Shown piece after piece: positions 29,782 through 44,032 of a DNA stretch of 50,334 bases. The stretch is from Chloroflexota bacterium (lineage in GTDB: Bacteria > Chloroflexota > Limnocylindria > Limnocylindrales > CSP1-4). The translations under genes were made by a program, and so were the position numbers. Below the pieces are notes generated by a model that was not told where the DNA came from, did not search any database, and was given only the letters and a program-made list of their open reading frames with translations. Numbering within the stretch: the first letter of the stretch is position 1; each line of letters starts with the position of its first letter. The stretch spans positions 1 to 50,334 of the forward strand of contig JAJZRQ010000013.1 in NCBI GenBank assembly GCA_021802585.1, given 5' to 3'.

Positions 29782-30918
29782 CTAGGGCGCGAAGTAGTCC
29801 GCGACCTTCACCGAGCCGTCGATGATCTTCGCCTTCAGGGCGTCGACCGCCGCCGACAGGTCGGCCGGGACCTTGTCCGCGAAATCGTGGTACGGGGCGA
29901 GCCCGACGCCGTCGTTCGCGAGGGTGCCGACGTAGACGCCACCCTTGAACGAGCCGTCGGCAGCCTCCTTGATCGACTCCTTCACCGCGTTGTCGATCCG
30001 CTTCATGATCGACGTCAGCGTGATGGCGCCGTACTCGGGGGCGGACACGTACTGGTCCGTGTCGACGCCGATGAGCATGACATTCGAGCCGTTCGCGACG
30101 GCGTCCTGGACGGCGGCGGCGGCGCCGAGGCCGACCGGCCCGGCGACCGGGACGATGACGTCCGCGCCTTCCTGGATGAAGCCCGCGGTCAGCTGCTTGC
30201 CCTTGTCCTTGTCGGAGAAGTCGCCCGTGAACGAGCCGTCCTTCTTCACCGCGTCCCAGCCCAGGAGCTTGACGGCGGTGCCCTTCTCCTTGTTGTAGTA
30301 GTTGATCCCGGCCGCGAGGCCGTCCATGAAGATCGTCACCGGCGGGATGTTGATGCCGCCGAACGTGCCGATGACGCCGGACTTGCTCATCCCGGCGGCG
30401 AGGTAGCCGGCGAGCATCGCCGCCTCGTCGGTCTGGAAGGTCAGGCCGAGGATGTTCGGGACCGTCGGGTCGTAGGCGAAGTCGACGATCGAGAACTTCT
30501 GGTTCGGGTTCGCTTCGGCGGCGGCCTTCGTCGCGTCGCCGAGGAGGAAGCCGACCGTCACGATGATCCCGCAGCCCTCGCCGATGAACGTGTCGATGTT
30601 GCGGGCGTAGTCGGTCTCGGCGGTGGACTCGAGGAACTTGACTTCCTTCGCGTAGCCGGCCGCCATGGCGTCCTGCATGCCCTGCCAGGCGTTCGCGTTG
30701 AAGCCCTTGTCGTCGATGCCGCCGGTGTCGGAGACCTGGCAGGCGAGGGCGAGCGACGCGGGGGCCGCCGTCGGGGTCGGCGTCGGCGCGGGCGTCGCGG
30801 CCTCCGTCGGGGCCGGGGTCGGGGTGGGGGCCGGCGTGGGCGAGGCGCCACCGCCGCATGCGGCGAACAGGATGGAGGCTGCTGCGAGCGAGACGAGCAG
30901 CCCACGAGACGTGCGCAA
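29782..30918 (-). CDS. bmpA: BMP-family lipoprotein, nucleoside ABC transporter substrate-binding protein
   Basis: TTG start with AAGGAGGAG upstream; lipobox LFAAC, Thr/Pro linker, CQVSDTGGIDDKGFNANAWQGMQDA. Confidence 0.92.
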   Translation of the reverse strand: MRTSRGLLVSLAAASILFAACGGGASPTPAPTPTPAPTEAATPAPTPTPTAAPASLALACQVSDTGGIDDKGFNANAWQGMQDAMAAGYAKEVKFLESTAETDYARNIDTFIGEGCGIIVTVGFLLGDATKAAAEANPNQKFSIVDFAYDPTVPNILGLTFQTDEAAMLAGYLAAGMSKSGVIGTFGGINIPPVTIFMDGLAAGINYYNKEKGTAVKLLGWDAVKKDGSFTGDFSDKDKGKQLTAGFIQEGADVIVPVAGPVGLGAAAAVQDAVANGSNVMLIGVDTDQYVSAPEYGAITLTSIMKRIDNAVKESIKEAADGSFKGGVYVGTLANDGVGLAPYHDFADKVPADLSAAVDALKAKIIDGSVKVADYFAP

Positions 30919-31046
30919 GGACTCTCCTCCTTTTGCGCGGCCCACGCGCCCGGGCCGGGTCGGCGGCCGGGTGTCGCGAGGCGTCACTGGGGATCGCGAC
31001 CCGCTTCCGCGGGGGCGATCGAGGGCCGGTGATCCGGTTCGGATGG

Positions 31047-31076
31047 AGTATGCACGCCGCGGGAGGGCGCGTGCAA
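31047..31076 (-). promoter_or_regulatory. Predicted promoter of the bmpA operon
   Basis: Minus strand TTGCAC-N18-CATACT. Confidence 0.4.
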
Positions 31077-31200
31077 TGATCCCGCAATGGACCCCGCGGA
31101 CCGCGATCGCGTCGCCGCGACCCTCGACCTCCAGGCGCCCTGACCGCGCGACGGCGCGTGCGGCAGCTGGGGCCGCACGGGGCCCGGCGGCGGGTCGCGC

Positions 31201-31479
31201 TCAGGCGGCGAGGAGGAAGCCGACGACGACGAACGCCACGCCGACGACGGCCACGGTCGCCCAGGCCCGCGCCTCACGGCGGAGGAGCGCCATCGCGACC
31301 GCGGCGCCGGTTCGCTCCTCCCCGGCCGACGGGGGCCCGCCGCGCCACGCTCGGTACCGGGCGGCGTTCGCGTCGCGCGCCTTCAGCTCGCGGTAGCGCG
31401 ACCACGGCGCGCGCACCCGCGCGTAGCCGAGGGCGAAGAGGACGACGCCGACCGCGACGAGCGCATAGCCGAGGCTCAT
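31201..31479 (-). CDS. Small membrane protein, unknown function
   Basis: MSLGYALVAVGVVLFALGYARVRAPWSRYRELKARDANAARYRAWRGG...WATVAVVGVAFVVVGFLLAA; start overlaps gatB stop; two TM segments. Confidence 0.65.
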   Translation of the reverse strand: MSLGYALVAVGVVLFALGYARVRAPWSRYRELKARDANAARYRAWRGGPPSAGEERTGAAVAMALLRREARAWATVAVVGVAFVVVGFLLAA

Positions 31480-32975
31480 CCGTCGCCCCCCCGGCCGAGC
31501 CGCTCCCGGACGGCCGCCTGGACGACGGCGGCGTTCGCCTGCCCGCGCGACGCCTTCATCGCCTGGCCGACGAGGAAGCCGAGGGCCTGCGACCGGCCGG
31601 CCCGGACGTCGGCGACCGCCGCCGGGTTCGCCGCGAGGACCGCGTCGACGATCCGGCCGACGGCGTCGGCGTCGGAGATCTGGGCGAAGCCGCGTTCGGC
31701 GATCACCGCGGCGGCGGGGCGCCCGCCGACGACGTGCTCGGCGACGACCTCCTTCGCGTTCGCGCGGCTGAGACGACCGGCGACGACCTCGCCGAGGACG
31801 TGGGCCAGCGACGCCGCGTCGGCGCGGCCGGCGAGCCCGGAAGCAGTCCGCTCCGCCGTCTCGTTGAGGGCGCGTCCGTAATCGCCCGTCACGAGGTTCG
31901 CGACCTCCTTCGGCGGGAGGCCGGGCCCGGCGGCGAGGATCGCCTCGAAGGCGACGCGCATCCCCTCGTCGTTCACGAGGACGGCGGCGTCGTAGGCCGG
32001 CAGGCCGAGGGCGCGGTATCGCGCCCGCCGCGCGGCGGGGAGCTCGGGCAGCGCCGCGCGGAGAGCGGCGAGCCACGCGGCGTCGATGACGAGGGGCGGC
32101 AGGTCCGGCTCCGGGAAGTACCGGTAGTCGTCGGAGGATTCCTTCACCCGCATGACGTACGTCGCCCCCGCCGCGTCGTCCCAGCCACGCGTCTCCTGGC
32201 GCAACGGCTCGCCGCCGTCGAGGGCCGCCGCCTGCCGCTCGATCTCGAAGTCGATCGCCCGCTCGACCGCCCGGATCGAGTTCATGTTCTTCACCTCCAC
32301 CCGCGTCCCGAAGGGCCCGGTGCCCCGCGGCCGGAGGGACACGTTCGCCTCGACTCGCAGCTGGCCGTTCTCCATCTCCGCGTCGGAGACGTCGATCGCC
32401 CGGAGGAGGAGCCGGAGCTCCTCCGCGTAGCGGCGCGCCTGCTCGGCGGAGCGGACGTCCGGCTCGGTGACGATCTCCATGAGGGGCACGCCGGCGCGGT
32501 TGAAGTCGACGAGGCTCACCCGCCGGCCGTCCGGCGCTGCGGCGTGGATGAGCTTCGCCGTGTCCTCCTCGAGGTGCGCCCGCGTGATCCCGATCGTCAC
32601 CGGCCCCTCCGACGTCTCGACGGTCAGCGAGCCGTTCGCCGCGAGGGGCAGGTCGTACTGGCTGATCTGGTAGCCCTTCGGGAGGTCCGGGTAGAAGTAG
32701 TTCTTGCGGTCCCAGCGCGTCGCCGGCGGCACGCTCGCCCCGATCGCGAGGCCCGTCGTGAGGACGTGCTCGACGGCCGCCCGGTTGATCGTCGGGAGGG
32801 TCCCCGGCAGCGCGAGGCAGACCGGGCACGTGTGGGTGTTCGGGGCGGCGTCCGGAGGCGGCACGGCGCAGGCGCAGAACATCTTGCTCGCCGTCCGGAC
32901 CTGGCAGTGGACCTCGATCCCGATGACGGCCTCGTACCGCTCGAGGGCCGCGGCGCGCGCCGCCGGCGCGCTCAC
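31476..32975 (-). CDS. gatB: Asp/Glu-tRNA(Asn/Gln) amidotransferase subunit B
   Basis: YEAVIGIEVHCQVRTASKMFCAC...CPVCLALPGTLPTINRAAVEH...RKNYFYPDLPKGYQISQYD. Confidence 0.97.
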   Translation of the reverse strand: MSAPAARAAALERYEAVIGIEVHCQVRTASKMFCACAVPPPDAAPNTHTCPVCLALPGTLPTINRAAVEHVLTTGLAIGASVPPATRWDRKNYFYPDLPKGYQISQYDLPLAANGSLTVETSEGPVTIGITRAHLEEDTAKLIHAAAPDGRRVSLVDFNRAGVPLMEIVTEPDVRSAEQARRYAEELRLLLRAIDVSDAEMENGQLRVEANVSLRPRGTGPFGTRVEVKNMNSIRAVERAIDFEIERQAAALDGGEPLRQETRGWDDAAGATYVMRVKESSDDYRYFPEPDLPPLVIDAAWLAALRAALPELPAARRARYRALGLPAYDAAVLVNDEGMRVAFEAILAAGPGLPPKEVANLVTGDYGRALNETAERTASGLAGRADAASLAHVLGEVVAGRLSRANAKEVVAEHVVGGRPAAAVIAERGFAQISDADAVGRIVDAVLAANPAAVADVRAGRSQALGFLVGQAMKASRGQANAAVVQAAVRERLGRGGDG

Positions 32976-34168
32976 CGGCGCGGGCGGGCGACGAAGCGCC
33001 CGATCCGCTCGAGCGCCTCCTCGAGCTTCGCGTGGCTCGTCGCGTAGCACATCCGGACGTGACCCGCCCCGGACGGGCCGAAGGCGCTCCCGGGGACGGC
33101 CGCGACGTGCTCCTCTGCGAGGAGCCGCTCGACGAACGCCTCGTCGTCGAGGCCGGTCGCGGTGATCCGCGGGAACGCGTAGAACGCGCCGCGCGGCTCG
33201 AACGTGGCGAGGCCGAGGGCGTTGAGCCCGTCGACGAGGAGCCGGCGGCGACGGTCGTACTCCGCGCGCATCGCCTCGACGTCCGCCTCGGCCGTCGCGA
33301 TCGCTGCGAGGGCGGCGTCCTGGGCGGTGGTCGGCGCCGACATGATCGCGTACTGGTGGACCTTCACGATCCCCTCGAGGATCGAGGCCGGGGCGCAGAG
33401 GTAGCCGACGCGCCAGCCGGTCATCGCGTACGCCTTGCTGAACCCGCCCATGAGGATCGTCCGCTCGCGCATCCCGGGGAGCGCGCTCATCGCGCGGTGG
33501 CGGTAGTCGCCGTACGCGAGGCGGTCGTAGATCTCGTCCGAGTAGACGAGGAGGTCGTGGCGGTCGGCGATCGCCGCCAGCTCGTCCTGGACGGCGGCCG
33601 GGAGGACGGCTCCCGTCGGGTTGCACGGGTAGCCGACGAAGAGCGCCTTCGTGCGCGGCGTGATCGCCGCCTCGACCGCGGCCGGGTCGAGGGCGAAGTC
33701 ATCCTCGAAGCGGGTGGCGACGTGGCGCACGACGCCGCCGGCGAAGACGACCGCCGGGACGTACGCGACGTACGACGGCTCGTGGAGGATGACCTCGTCG
33801 CCGGGATCGATCGTCGCCCGGAGGGCAAGGTCCACGGCCTCCGACGCGCCGACGGTGACGAGGATCTCGGTCGCCGGGTCGTACCGGACGCCGTAGCGTC
33901 GCTCGAGGTGGTCGGCGAGCGCGCGCCGCAGCTCGAGCGTCCCGTAGTTGCTCGTGTAGTGCGTCCGCTCCGCGCGGAGGCTGGCGATGCCCGCCTCGAT
34001 CACCTGCGGCGGCGTCGCGAAGTCGGGCTCCCCCACGCCGAGGCTGATGACGTCCTCCATCGACGCGGCGATGTCGAAGAAGCGGCGGATCCCCGACGGC
34101 GGGACGGAGAGGACGCGGGTGCTCAGGGCGCGGGCCGCGAGCGGCAGGCGGGGCGCGACGTCGGTCAT
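32972..34168 (-). CDS. Class I/II PLP-dependent aminotransferase
   Basis: [20 protein letters not shown]...[16 protein letters not shown]...[22 protein letters not shown]. Confidence 0.95.
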   Translation of the reverse strand: MTDVAPRLPLAARALSTRVLSVPPSGIRRFFDIAASMEDVISLGVGEPDFATPPQVIEAGIASLRAERTHYTSNYGTLELRRALADHLERRYGVRYDPATEILVTVGASEAVDLALRATIDPGDEVILHEPSYVAYVPAVVFAGGVVRHVATRFEDDFALDPAAVEAAITPRTKALFVGYPCNPTGAVLPAAVQDELAAIADRHDLLVYSDEIYDRLAYGDYRHRAMSALPGMRERTILMGGFSKAYAMTGWRVGYLCAPASILEGIVKVHQYAIMSAPTTAQDAALAAIATAEADVEAMRAEYDRRRRLLVDGLNALGLATFEPRGAFYAFPRITATGLDDEAFVERLLAEEHVAAVPGSAFGPSGAGHVRMCYATSHAKLEEALERIGRFVARPRR

Positions 34169-35757
34169 CGGTGGTGCCCTCCTGGAAGCGCGATCGCCCG
34201 CCGGGCGGGCGTGGGACCGGCCGGATCGATGGCGACGAGCCCCGGCGGCTCGAGCCGGCGCCACGGCGCCCCGGCGGTGACTCCCTCGTACGCCCGGGCG
34301 AGGGCAAGGAGGCGGGCCTCGCTCCACGCGGGCCCGATGAGCTGGAGCCCGACCGGGAGGCCGTCGGACAGGCCACAGGGGACGGAGATCCCGGGCAGCC
34401 CGGCCAGGTTCACCGGCAGCGTGCAGGCGTCGGAGAGGTACATCGCCACCGGGTCGGCGAGCTTCGCCCCGAGCGGCCACGCGACGAACGGCGACGTCGG
34501 GGCGACGAGCGCGTCGACGCCGGCTGCGAAGGCGGTGTCGAAGTCGCCCTTGATGAGGGTCCGGACCTTCTGCGCCTTCAGGTAGTAGGCGTCGTAGTAG
34601 CCGGCCGAGAGCGCGTACGTGCCGAGCATGATCCGCCGCTTGACCTCGGGCCCGAAGCCGGTCCCCCGGCTGGCGAGGTAGCTCCCGAGGACGTCGCCCC
34701 CGCGGACGGCGTGGCCGTAGCGGACCCCATCGTACCGGGCGAGGTTCGCCGACGCCTCGGCCGGGGCGACGATGTAGTACGCGGCGAGGCCGTACTCCGT
34801 GTGGGGCAGGCTCACGTCGACGATCGTGGCGCCGGCCGCTTCGAAGGCGGCGACCGCGTCGCGGACGCGCGCCTCGACGCCCGGCTCCATCCCCGCCACG
34901 AAGTACTCGCGCGGGAGGCCGAGGCGGACGCCCCGCAGGGACGCCGCCGCCTCGTCGTCCGACGCGGGCAGTGCGAGGAGCTCCTCCGGCACGGGCACCG
35001 GCGCCGAGGTCGCGTCGCGTCGGTCGCGGCCGGCGATCGCATGGAGGAGGAGCGCCGCGTCGCGGGCATCCCGCGCGAGGGGGCCCACCTGGTCGAGCGA
35101 CGAGGCGAAGGCGACGATCCCGTAGCGGCTCACGCGCCCGTACGTCGGCTTCAGCCCCACGATCCCGCAGAGCGCCGCCGGCTGGCGGATCGATCCGCCC
35201 GTGTCCGTGCCGATCGCGAGCGGGACGTGGCGCGCGGCGACCGCCGCCGCGGACCCGCCCGAGCTGCCGCCCGGCACCCGCTCGAGGTCCCAGGGGTTCG
35301 CCGTCGGCCCGTAGGCGGAGTGCTCCGTCGACGAGCCCATCGCGAACTCGTCCATGTTGAGCTTGCCGGCGATGACCGCCCCCGCGTCCCGGAGCCGCTC
35401 GGTGACATGGGCGTCGAAGGGGGCGACGTAGCCGTCGAGGATCCGCGAGCCGGCGGTGCACTGCCCGCCGCTCACCGTCACGAGGTCCTTGAGGCCGACC
35501 GGCACCCCGCAGAGGGGATGGAGCGCCGCGAGCGCCGCGGACCCGTCGGCGCGGGCGGCCGCGATCCGGGCGTCGGCGGCGGCAGCAGCAGCGAGGGCGG
35601 CGTCCCGGTCGATGACGAGCCACGCGTTGAGGGCGTGGTTGCCGGCCTCGGCGGCGGCGAGGTGGGCCTCCGTCAGCTCGCGCGACGAGACGCTCCCGGC
35701 GCGCAGCCGGGCCGCCATCTCGTGGGCCGCGAGACGAGTCGAGGCCAGGTCGGGCAT
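34165..35757 (-). CDS. gatA: Asp/Glu-tRNA(Asn/Gln) amidotransferase subunit A
   Basis: [26 protein letters not shown]...[42 protein letters not shown] amidase signature. Confidence 0.97.
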   Translation of the reverse strand: MPDLASTRLAAHEMAARLRAGSVSSRELTEAHLAAAEAGNHALNAWLVIDRDAALAAAAAADARIAAARADGSAALAALHPLCGVPVGLKDLVTVSGGQCTAGSRILDGYVAPFDAHVTERLRDAGAVIAGKLNMDEFAMGSSTEHSAYGPTANPWDLERVPGGSSGGSAAAVAARHVPLAIGTDTGGSIRQPAALCGIVGLKPTYGRVSRYGIVAFASSLDQVGPLARDARDAALLLHAIAGRDRRDATSAPVPVPEELLALPASDDEAAASLRGVRLGLPREYFVAGMEPGVEARVRDAVAAFEAAGATIVDVSLPHTEYGLAAYYIVAPAEASANLARYDGVRYGHAVRGGDVLGSYLASRGTGFGPEVKRRIMLGTYALSAGYYDAYYLKAQKVRTLIKGDFDTAFAAGVDALVAPTSPFVAWPLGAKLADPVAMYLSDACTLPVNLAGLPGISVPCGLSDGLPVGLQLIGPAWSEARLLALARAYEGVTAGAPWRRLEPPGLVAIDPAGPTPARRAIALPGGHHR

Positions 35758-35760
35758 CGC

Positions 35761-36069
35761 TCAGCCGCCCCCGCCGTCGCCGCCGAGGATCGCCGGCACG
35801 ACGAGGTGGTCGCCCTGGCGGTCCGGCGCGTTCCCGAGCGCCACGTCGACCGGGAGCGACGGCCGGGCGACGTCCTCGCGGAGGATGTTCTCGAGGGCGA
35901 TCGTCTGGGCCGTCGGCGGGATCGCGTCCGTGGCGAGCCGGGCGAGGATCGCGTACTGGTCGAGGATGTGGTTGAGCTCGCCCTCGAGGCGGGCCAGCTC
36001 CTCCTCGCGGAGGCCGAGGCGCGCGAGATGGGCGACGTGCGCGACGTCGGCGCGGGAGAGGGTCCCCAT
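35761..36069 (-). CDS. gatC: Asp/Glu-tRNA(Asn/Gln) amidotransferase subunit C
   Basis: LSRADVAHVAHLARLGLREEELARLEGELNHILDQYAIL. Confidence 0.93.
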   Translation of the reverse strand: MGTLSRADVAHVAHLARLGLREEELARLEGELNHILDQYAILARLATDAIPPTAQTIALENILREDVARPSLPVDVALGNAPDRQGDHLVVPAILGGDGGGG

Positions 36070-36159
36070 GGCCCGCGATGATACCGGAGCGGCGGCGCGG
36101 TCCCTCGTGGGGACGGCAACTCCCGGGGGCCGGCGGCTCCCCCGGCTACACTCCGCGCC

Positions 36160-38985
36160 ATGAACGAGACCCGCGAGGCCCGGCGCCTGCGCGCCGCCCA
36201 CCACGAGGGCGCCCCGTGGCTCCGCTGGGGCCCATACCTCGCGGAGCGCCAGTGGGGCACCGTCCGCGAGGACCCCGGCGACTCGGGCGACCCGTGGCGC
36301 GCGTTCACCCACGACATGGCCCGCTCGCGCGCGTACCGCTGGGGCGAGGACGGGATCGCCGGCCTCTCCGACGACGGCGGACGCCTCTGCCTCGCCCTCG
36401 CGCTCTGGAACGGCGCCGACCCGATCCTCAAGGAACGCCTCTTCGGCCTCTCGAACGAGGAGGGGAACCACGGCGAGGACGCCAAGGAATACTGGTTCCA
36501 CCTCGACAGCGCGCCGACGCACAGCTGGATGCGGTACCTCTACAAGTACCCCCAGCGGGCGTTCCCGTACGACGACCTCGTCGCGACGAATGCGGCGCGG
36601 ACCCGCGCCGACTTCGAGTACGAACTGCTCGACAGCGGCGCCTTCGCCGGAGGGCGCTACTTCGACGTCTACGTCGAGGTGGCGAAGGCCGCCCCCGAGG
36701 AGCTCCTCGTCCGCGTCACCGCGTGGAACCGGGGCCCGGTCCCCGCCCGACTCCATCTCCTCCCGACGCTCTGGTTCCGGAACACGTGGGCGTGGGCGCG
36801 TCCGCAGCAGGGCGCCGCGGGGGCGGGCGCGGCTTTCGGCACGCCGGCGCCGAGGCCGTCGCTCGCGACGACCGCCGGGCCGTCCGGCACGGTGGCCGTC
36901 CGCGCCGACCACCCCGACCTCGGGACCCGCTGGCTCGTCGTCGAGGGCGACGCCGCCCTCCTCTTCACCGAGAACGAGACGAACCACGAGCGCCTGGACG
37001 GGACCCCCAATGCCTCGCCGTGGGTGAAGGACGCCTTCAACCGCTTCGTCGTCGACGGGGAGGCCGGCGCGGTGAACCCCGCGGGGCGCGGGACGAAGGC
37101 CACCGCCCACGTCCGCACGACCGTCGCGCCGGGCGCGGCCGCGACGCTCCGGTACCGGCTGACGGCACTCGACCCCGCCGGCGCCGACGCCCGGCGGGCG
37201 TGGCCGGGCGGCCCGTTCGGGGCGTCGTTCGAGCGGACGCTCGGCGCGCGCTCCCGCGAGGCGGACGCCTTCTACGCCTCGATCACGCCGCCGGGGCTCG
37301 ACCCGGAGCGCGCCCGCGTCATGCGCCGCGCCCTCGCCGGGATGCTCTGGACGAAGCAGCACTACGCGTTCGACGTCGAGGCCTGGCTCGACGAGCACGG
37401 GGCGCCTCCGTTCGGGCCCCCGCCCGCCCGCCAGGTCCGCAACGCGGACTGGGGCCACGTCCTCGCCGACGACGTCATCTCGATGCCGGACGCCTGGGAG
37501 TACCCCTGGTTCGCCGCCTGGGACCTCGCCCTCCACACCGTCGCCCTCGACCTCGTGGACCCCGACTTCGCGCGGCGGCAGCTCGCCCTCCTCCTCGGGG
37601 AGCGCTACCAGCATCCGAACGGCCAGATCCCCGCGTACGAATGGGACTTCGGGGCGGTGAACCCGCCGGTCCACGCGTGGGCCGCCCTCTTCGCCTTCGG
37701 CGCGGGGCGCGGCGCCGGCGACGCGGCCGACCTCGGCTTCCTCGAAGTCGCCTTCCAGAAGCTCCTCCTGACCTTCACGTGGTGGGTGAACCGCAAGGAT
37801 CCCGATGGGCGGAATGTCTTCCAGGGCGGGTTCCTCGGTCTCGACAACATCGGGGTCTTCGATCGGGGCCGGCCCCTGCCGGGCGGCGGGACGCTCGCCC
37901 AGGCCGACGGCACCGCCTGGATGGCGCTCTTCTGCCAGAGCATGTTCGAGATCGCCCTCGAGCTGACGGCCCACGACGAGCCGTACGCCCCGATGGCCGT
38001 GAAGTTCGCCGAGCACTTCCTGTGGATCGCCGCGGCGATGGACCGCCCGGGCGATCCGGCGGGAAGCCTGTGGGACGAGGAGGACGGCTTCTTCTACGAC
38101 CTCCTCCGCCTGCCCGACGGGCGTTCCACACCCCTCCGGGTCCGCTCGCTCGTCGGGCTCCTCCCGCTCTGCGCCACGACGGTCGTCCCGGCGGAGGTCG
38201 CCGAGCGCTTCCCCGGGGTCATGGAGCGGCTCGGGCGCTTCGCCGCCCGCCACCCCGAGCTGACGGCGACGATCGCCGACCCGGATCGCCCCGGGGTCGC
38301 CGGGCGGCGGCTCCTCTCCGTCCTCGACGAGCGGAAGCTCCGCCGGATCCTCGCCCGGATGCTCGACGAAGACGAGTTCCTCTCGCCCCACGGGATCCGG
38401 TCGCTCTCGAAGCACCACGAGGCGCACCCCTTCGAGCTCGACCTCGGCGGCGAGGTCCACCGCGTGGCGTACGAGCCGGCGGAGTCGACGACGGCGATGT
38501 TCGGCGGGAACTCGAACTGGCGCGGGCCGGTCTGGCTGCCGGTGAACTTCCTCATCGTGCGGGCGCTCCTCCAGGCGTACCTCTACTACGGCGACGCGTT
38601 CCGCGTCGAGTGCCCGACGGGCTCGGGCGTCGAGATGACGCTCTTCGAGGTGGCGCGCGAGGTCGCCGACCGCCTCGTCTCGATCTTCCTCCCGGACGCC
38701 GACGGGCGGCGCCCGGTCTACGGCGGGACCGAGGCGTTCCGGGACGACCCGGCCTGGCGGGACCACCTCCTCTTCTTCGAGTACTTCAACGGCGATGACG
38801 GCGCCGGCCTGGGCGCGAGCCACCAGACGGGCTGGACGGGGCTCGTCGCGCGCCTCATCCAGCTCTTCGCCCACGTCGATCCCGGAGAGGTCCTCCGCGA
38901 CGGCCAGCGACGGATCACGACGGCCTACCGCAGGGACGTCGACGAGGGACCCGCCGACGCGGACGACGACCTCGCCCTCGGGTGA
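36160..38985 (+). CDS. GH63/MGH1-like glucosidase
   Basis: WGPYLAERQWGTVREDPGDSGDPWRAFTHDMARSRAYRWGEDGIAGLSDD...FGLSNEEGNHGEDAKEYWFHLDSAPTHSWM...NSNWRGPVWLPVNF. Confidence 0.92.
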   Translation: MNETREARRLRAAHHEGAPWLRWGPYLAERQWGTVREDPGDSGDPWRAFTHDMARSRAYRWGEDGIAGLSDDGGRLCLALALWNGADPILKERLFGLSNEEGNHGEDAKEYWFHLDSAPTHSWMRYLYKYPQRAFPYDDLVATNAARTRADFEYELLDSGAFAGGRYFDVYVEVAKAAPEELLVRVTAWNRGPVPARLHLLPTLWFRNTWAWARPQQGAAGAGAAFGTPAPRPSLATTAGPSGTVAVRADHPDLGTRWLVVEGDAALLFTENETNHERLDGTPNASPWVKDAFNRFVVDGEAGAVNPAGRGTKATAHVRTTVAPGAAATLRYRLTALDPAGADARRAWPGGPFGASFERTLGARSREADAFYASITPPGLDPERARVMRRALAGMLWTKQHYAFDVEAWLDEHGAPPFGPPPARQVRNADWGHVLADDVISMPDAWEYPWFAAWDLALHTVALDLVDPDFARRQLALLLGERYQHPNGQIPAYEWDFGAVNPPVHAWAALFAFGAGRGAGDAADLGFLEVAFQKLLLTFTWWVNRKDPDGRNVFQGGFLGLDNIGVFDRGRPLPGGGTLAQADGTAWMALFCQSMFEIALELTAHDEPYAPMAVKFAEHFLWIAAAMDRPGDPAGSLWDEEDGFFYDLLRLPDGRSTPLRVRSLVGLLPLCATTVVPAEVAERFPGVMERLGRFAARHPELTATIADPDRPGVAGRRLLSVLDERKLRRILARMLDEDEFLSPHGIRSLSKHHEAHPFELDLGGEVHRVAYEPAESTTAMFGGNSNWRGPVWLPVNFLIVRALLQAYLYYGDAFRVECPTGSGVEMTLFEVAREVADRLVSIFLPDADGRRPVYGGTEAFRDDPAWRDHLLFFEYFNGDDGAGLGASHQTGWTGLVARLIQLFAHVDPGEVLRDGQRRITTAYRRDVDEGPADADDDLALG

Positions 38986-39111
38986 CGACCCGGCGCAGGA
39001 CAGGGCCATCGACGGATGACGAGGCCGCGGCGGCCGGTCGGCCGCCGCGAATCCCGACGCCGGCCCACGGAGACGACGCCGCCGGCGACGGACGATCGAC
39101 CCGTCACGAAC

Positions 39112-39137
39112 CGCCGGGCCGGCGCGTCGGCCCGGCG
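39112..39137. terminator. Hairpin 1 between convergent glucosidase and ligA
   Basis: CGCCGGGCC-(GGCGCGTC)-GGCCCGGCG, 9-bp perfect stem. Confidence 0.4.
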
Positions 39138-39138
39138 C

Positions 39139-39165
39139 GACGCATCGCCGGCCCGGCGATGCGTC
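39139..39165. terminator. Hairpin 2 between convergent glucosidase and ligA
   Basis: GACGCATCGCCGG-C-CCGGCGATGCGTC, 13-bp perfect inverted repeat. Confidence 0.5.
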
Positions 39166-39173
39166 CCCGGCCA

Positions 39174-42505
<3,332 letters not shown>

Positions 42506-42513
<8 letters not shown>

Positions 42514-43684
42514 GCTCGACGCCTTCGACCGCATCGACGCTGCCGACCATGTCGGCTCGGTCGACCCCTTCGAGCGCCGCTTCGCGACCGCCTACGGCCG
42601 CTACCTCGATGAGGCACCGACGGGTGTTGACGCCGCCGCCGCCGCGCATGCCGCCGCGGCGGCGCGGCCCGGCAGGCTCGCTCCGCCGTGGACCCTGCGG
42701 CCGATGCCCGCGCTCGCCTGGCTCGTCCTCCTCGGGCTTCTGCTGGCCGCGCTCGCCGCCGCTGTGCTCTTCGTCGGCTCCCAGCGTCATGCGATCGCCT
42801 TCGCCTGCCCGCCCGGGTCCACGCCCGACGAGCCGGGTCCGGCCGACCAGGCCCGGCCGGTCATCGGGGACGGCGTCGCGGCCATGGTGTACGACCGCCG
42901 CGCCGGGAAGGTCGTGCTCCTGGCACAGGTCCTGGGCGGGCCGGAGACGTGGACGTTCGACGTCTGCACGAACACCTGGACCCGGATGCATCCCGACCGG
43001 GAGCCGGGCAGCCCGCTGGGCGAGGCGACCCATACGATCTACGACGTCGACTCGGACGCGACGATCGCGATCGACGGCGAGAGCACGTGGGTCTACGACC
43101 TCGCGGCCGACACCTGGACCAGGATGGGCGCCCCGCCCGCCGTGAGGCAGTGGAACACGCTCACGTGGACCTACGACCCCGTGTCGGGCCTCGTCCTCGC
43201 CGCCGACGCCGCTGAGCTGTGGAGCTACGACGTCGAGACGGACACGTGGGCCTGGGTCTCCGCCGTGCCCTGGCCGTCCGGCAGGGGGGCGATTACGTAC
43301 GACGCCTCGATCGACCGGATCGTCGCGTATGCCGACAGCCGGGAGCTGTGGCTCTTCGACATCCGCACAGGCATGTGGTCCAGGCCCGGCGCCGACACGC
43401 CGGAGGTCGTCTGTGGCATGGGATGGCCCAACCCCAGGATCGTCTACGACGAGCTGGCGGAGCGGTCGGTCGTCTCCTGCAACATCACCGTCGCCTACGA
43501 CGCGTCCGCGGACCGCTGGGAGTCCCTGCCGGCCGACGCCGGCCCGTTCGGGATGTACGACTGTGTGAACGAGCGGTTCGTCGGCTTCGAGTCCGACTCC
43601 CTCTTCGCCTTCGATCCGGCGACGCGGGAGCGGATCGTCCTGCTCGAGGCGAGCGAAGCGCAGCCGACGCCCAGCTCTGAGTGA
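42506..43684 (+). CDS. Single-pass membrane protein with extracytoplasmic Kelch-like beta-propeller, putative ECF partner
   Basis: Overlaps the ECF stop; TM ALAWLVLLGLLLAALAAAVLFVG; repeated WxYDxxxDTWxR blades. Confidence 0.8.
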
Positions 43685-43884
43685 GCTGCTGGGCCAGGCT
43701 GCGAAGGCGTCCCGGGGGCCAGCTCTCGGGGATCGCCTCCCTGCCCGGCTGGGGGGACATCATCACGATCTGGTAGCGAGGGACCGGCGACTACGCCGGG
43801 CTGAGCTACTTCGAGCTGTGGACCGGGAGCGGCCCCTGGACGATCCAGGGTCTGATCTTCCCCGGCGACCCGACGACCCCGTGA
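43681..43884 (+). pseudogene. Probable degenerate C-terminal gene remnant
   Basis: In frame: GQLSGIASLPGWGDIITIW*RGTGDYAGLSYFELWTGSGPWTIQGLIFPGDPTTP*; protein-like text across an in-frame TAG at 43774, no start codon. Confidence 0.5.
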
Positions 43885-44032
43885 GTCGGGCGGGGCAGCC
43901 GAGACTCGGCGTCGTCACCCGATCCTCCCGTGGGCGACCCGGCAACCATGATCCTCCTCGTCCACTCGGCGGGTGCCTGCGACCGTCGCGCAGGGCGGGG
44001 GCCCGCCGAGGCGCGGTCGCCGCCAATGTCGT

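Noticed and set aside
31087-31143. 18-codon ORF MDPADRDRVAATLDLQAP upstream of bmpA
   Set aside because: Too short, no ribosome-binding site and no family signal; cannot be supported.
30919-31200. Purine-type riboswitch upstream of the nucleoside transporter
   Set aside because: No recognisable conserved aptamer core; covariance-model search would be needed.
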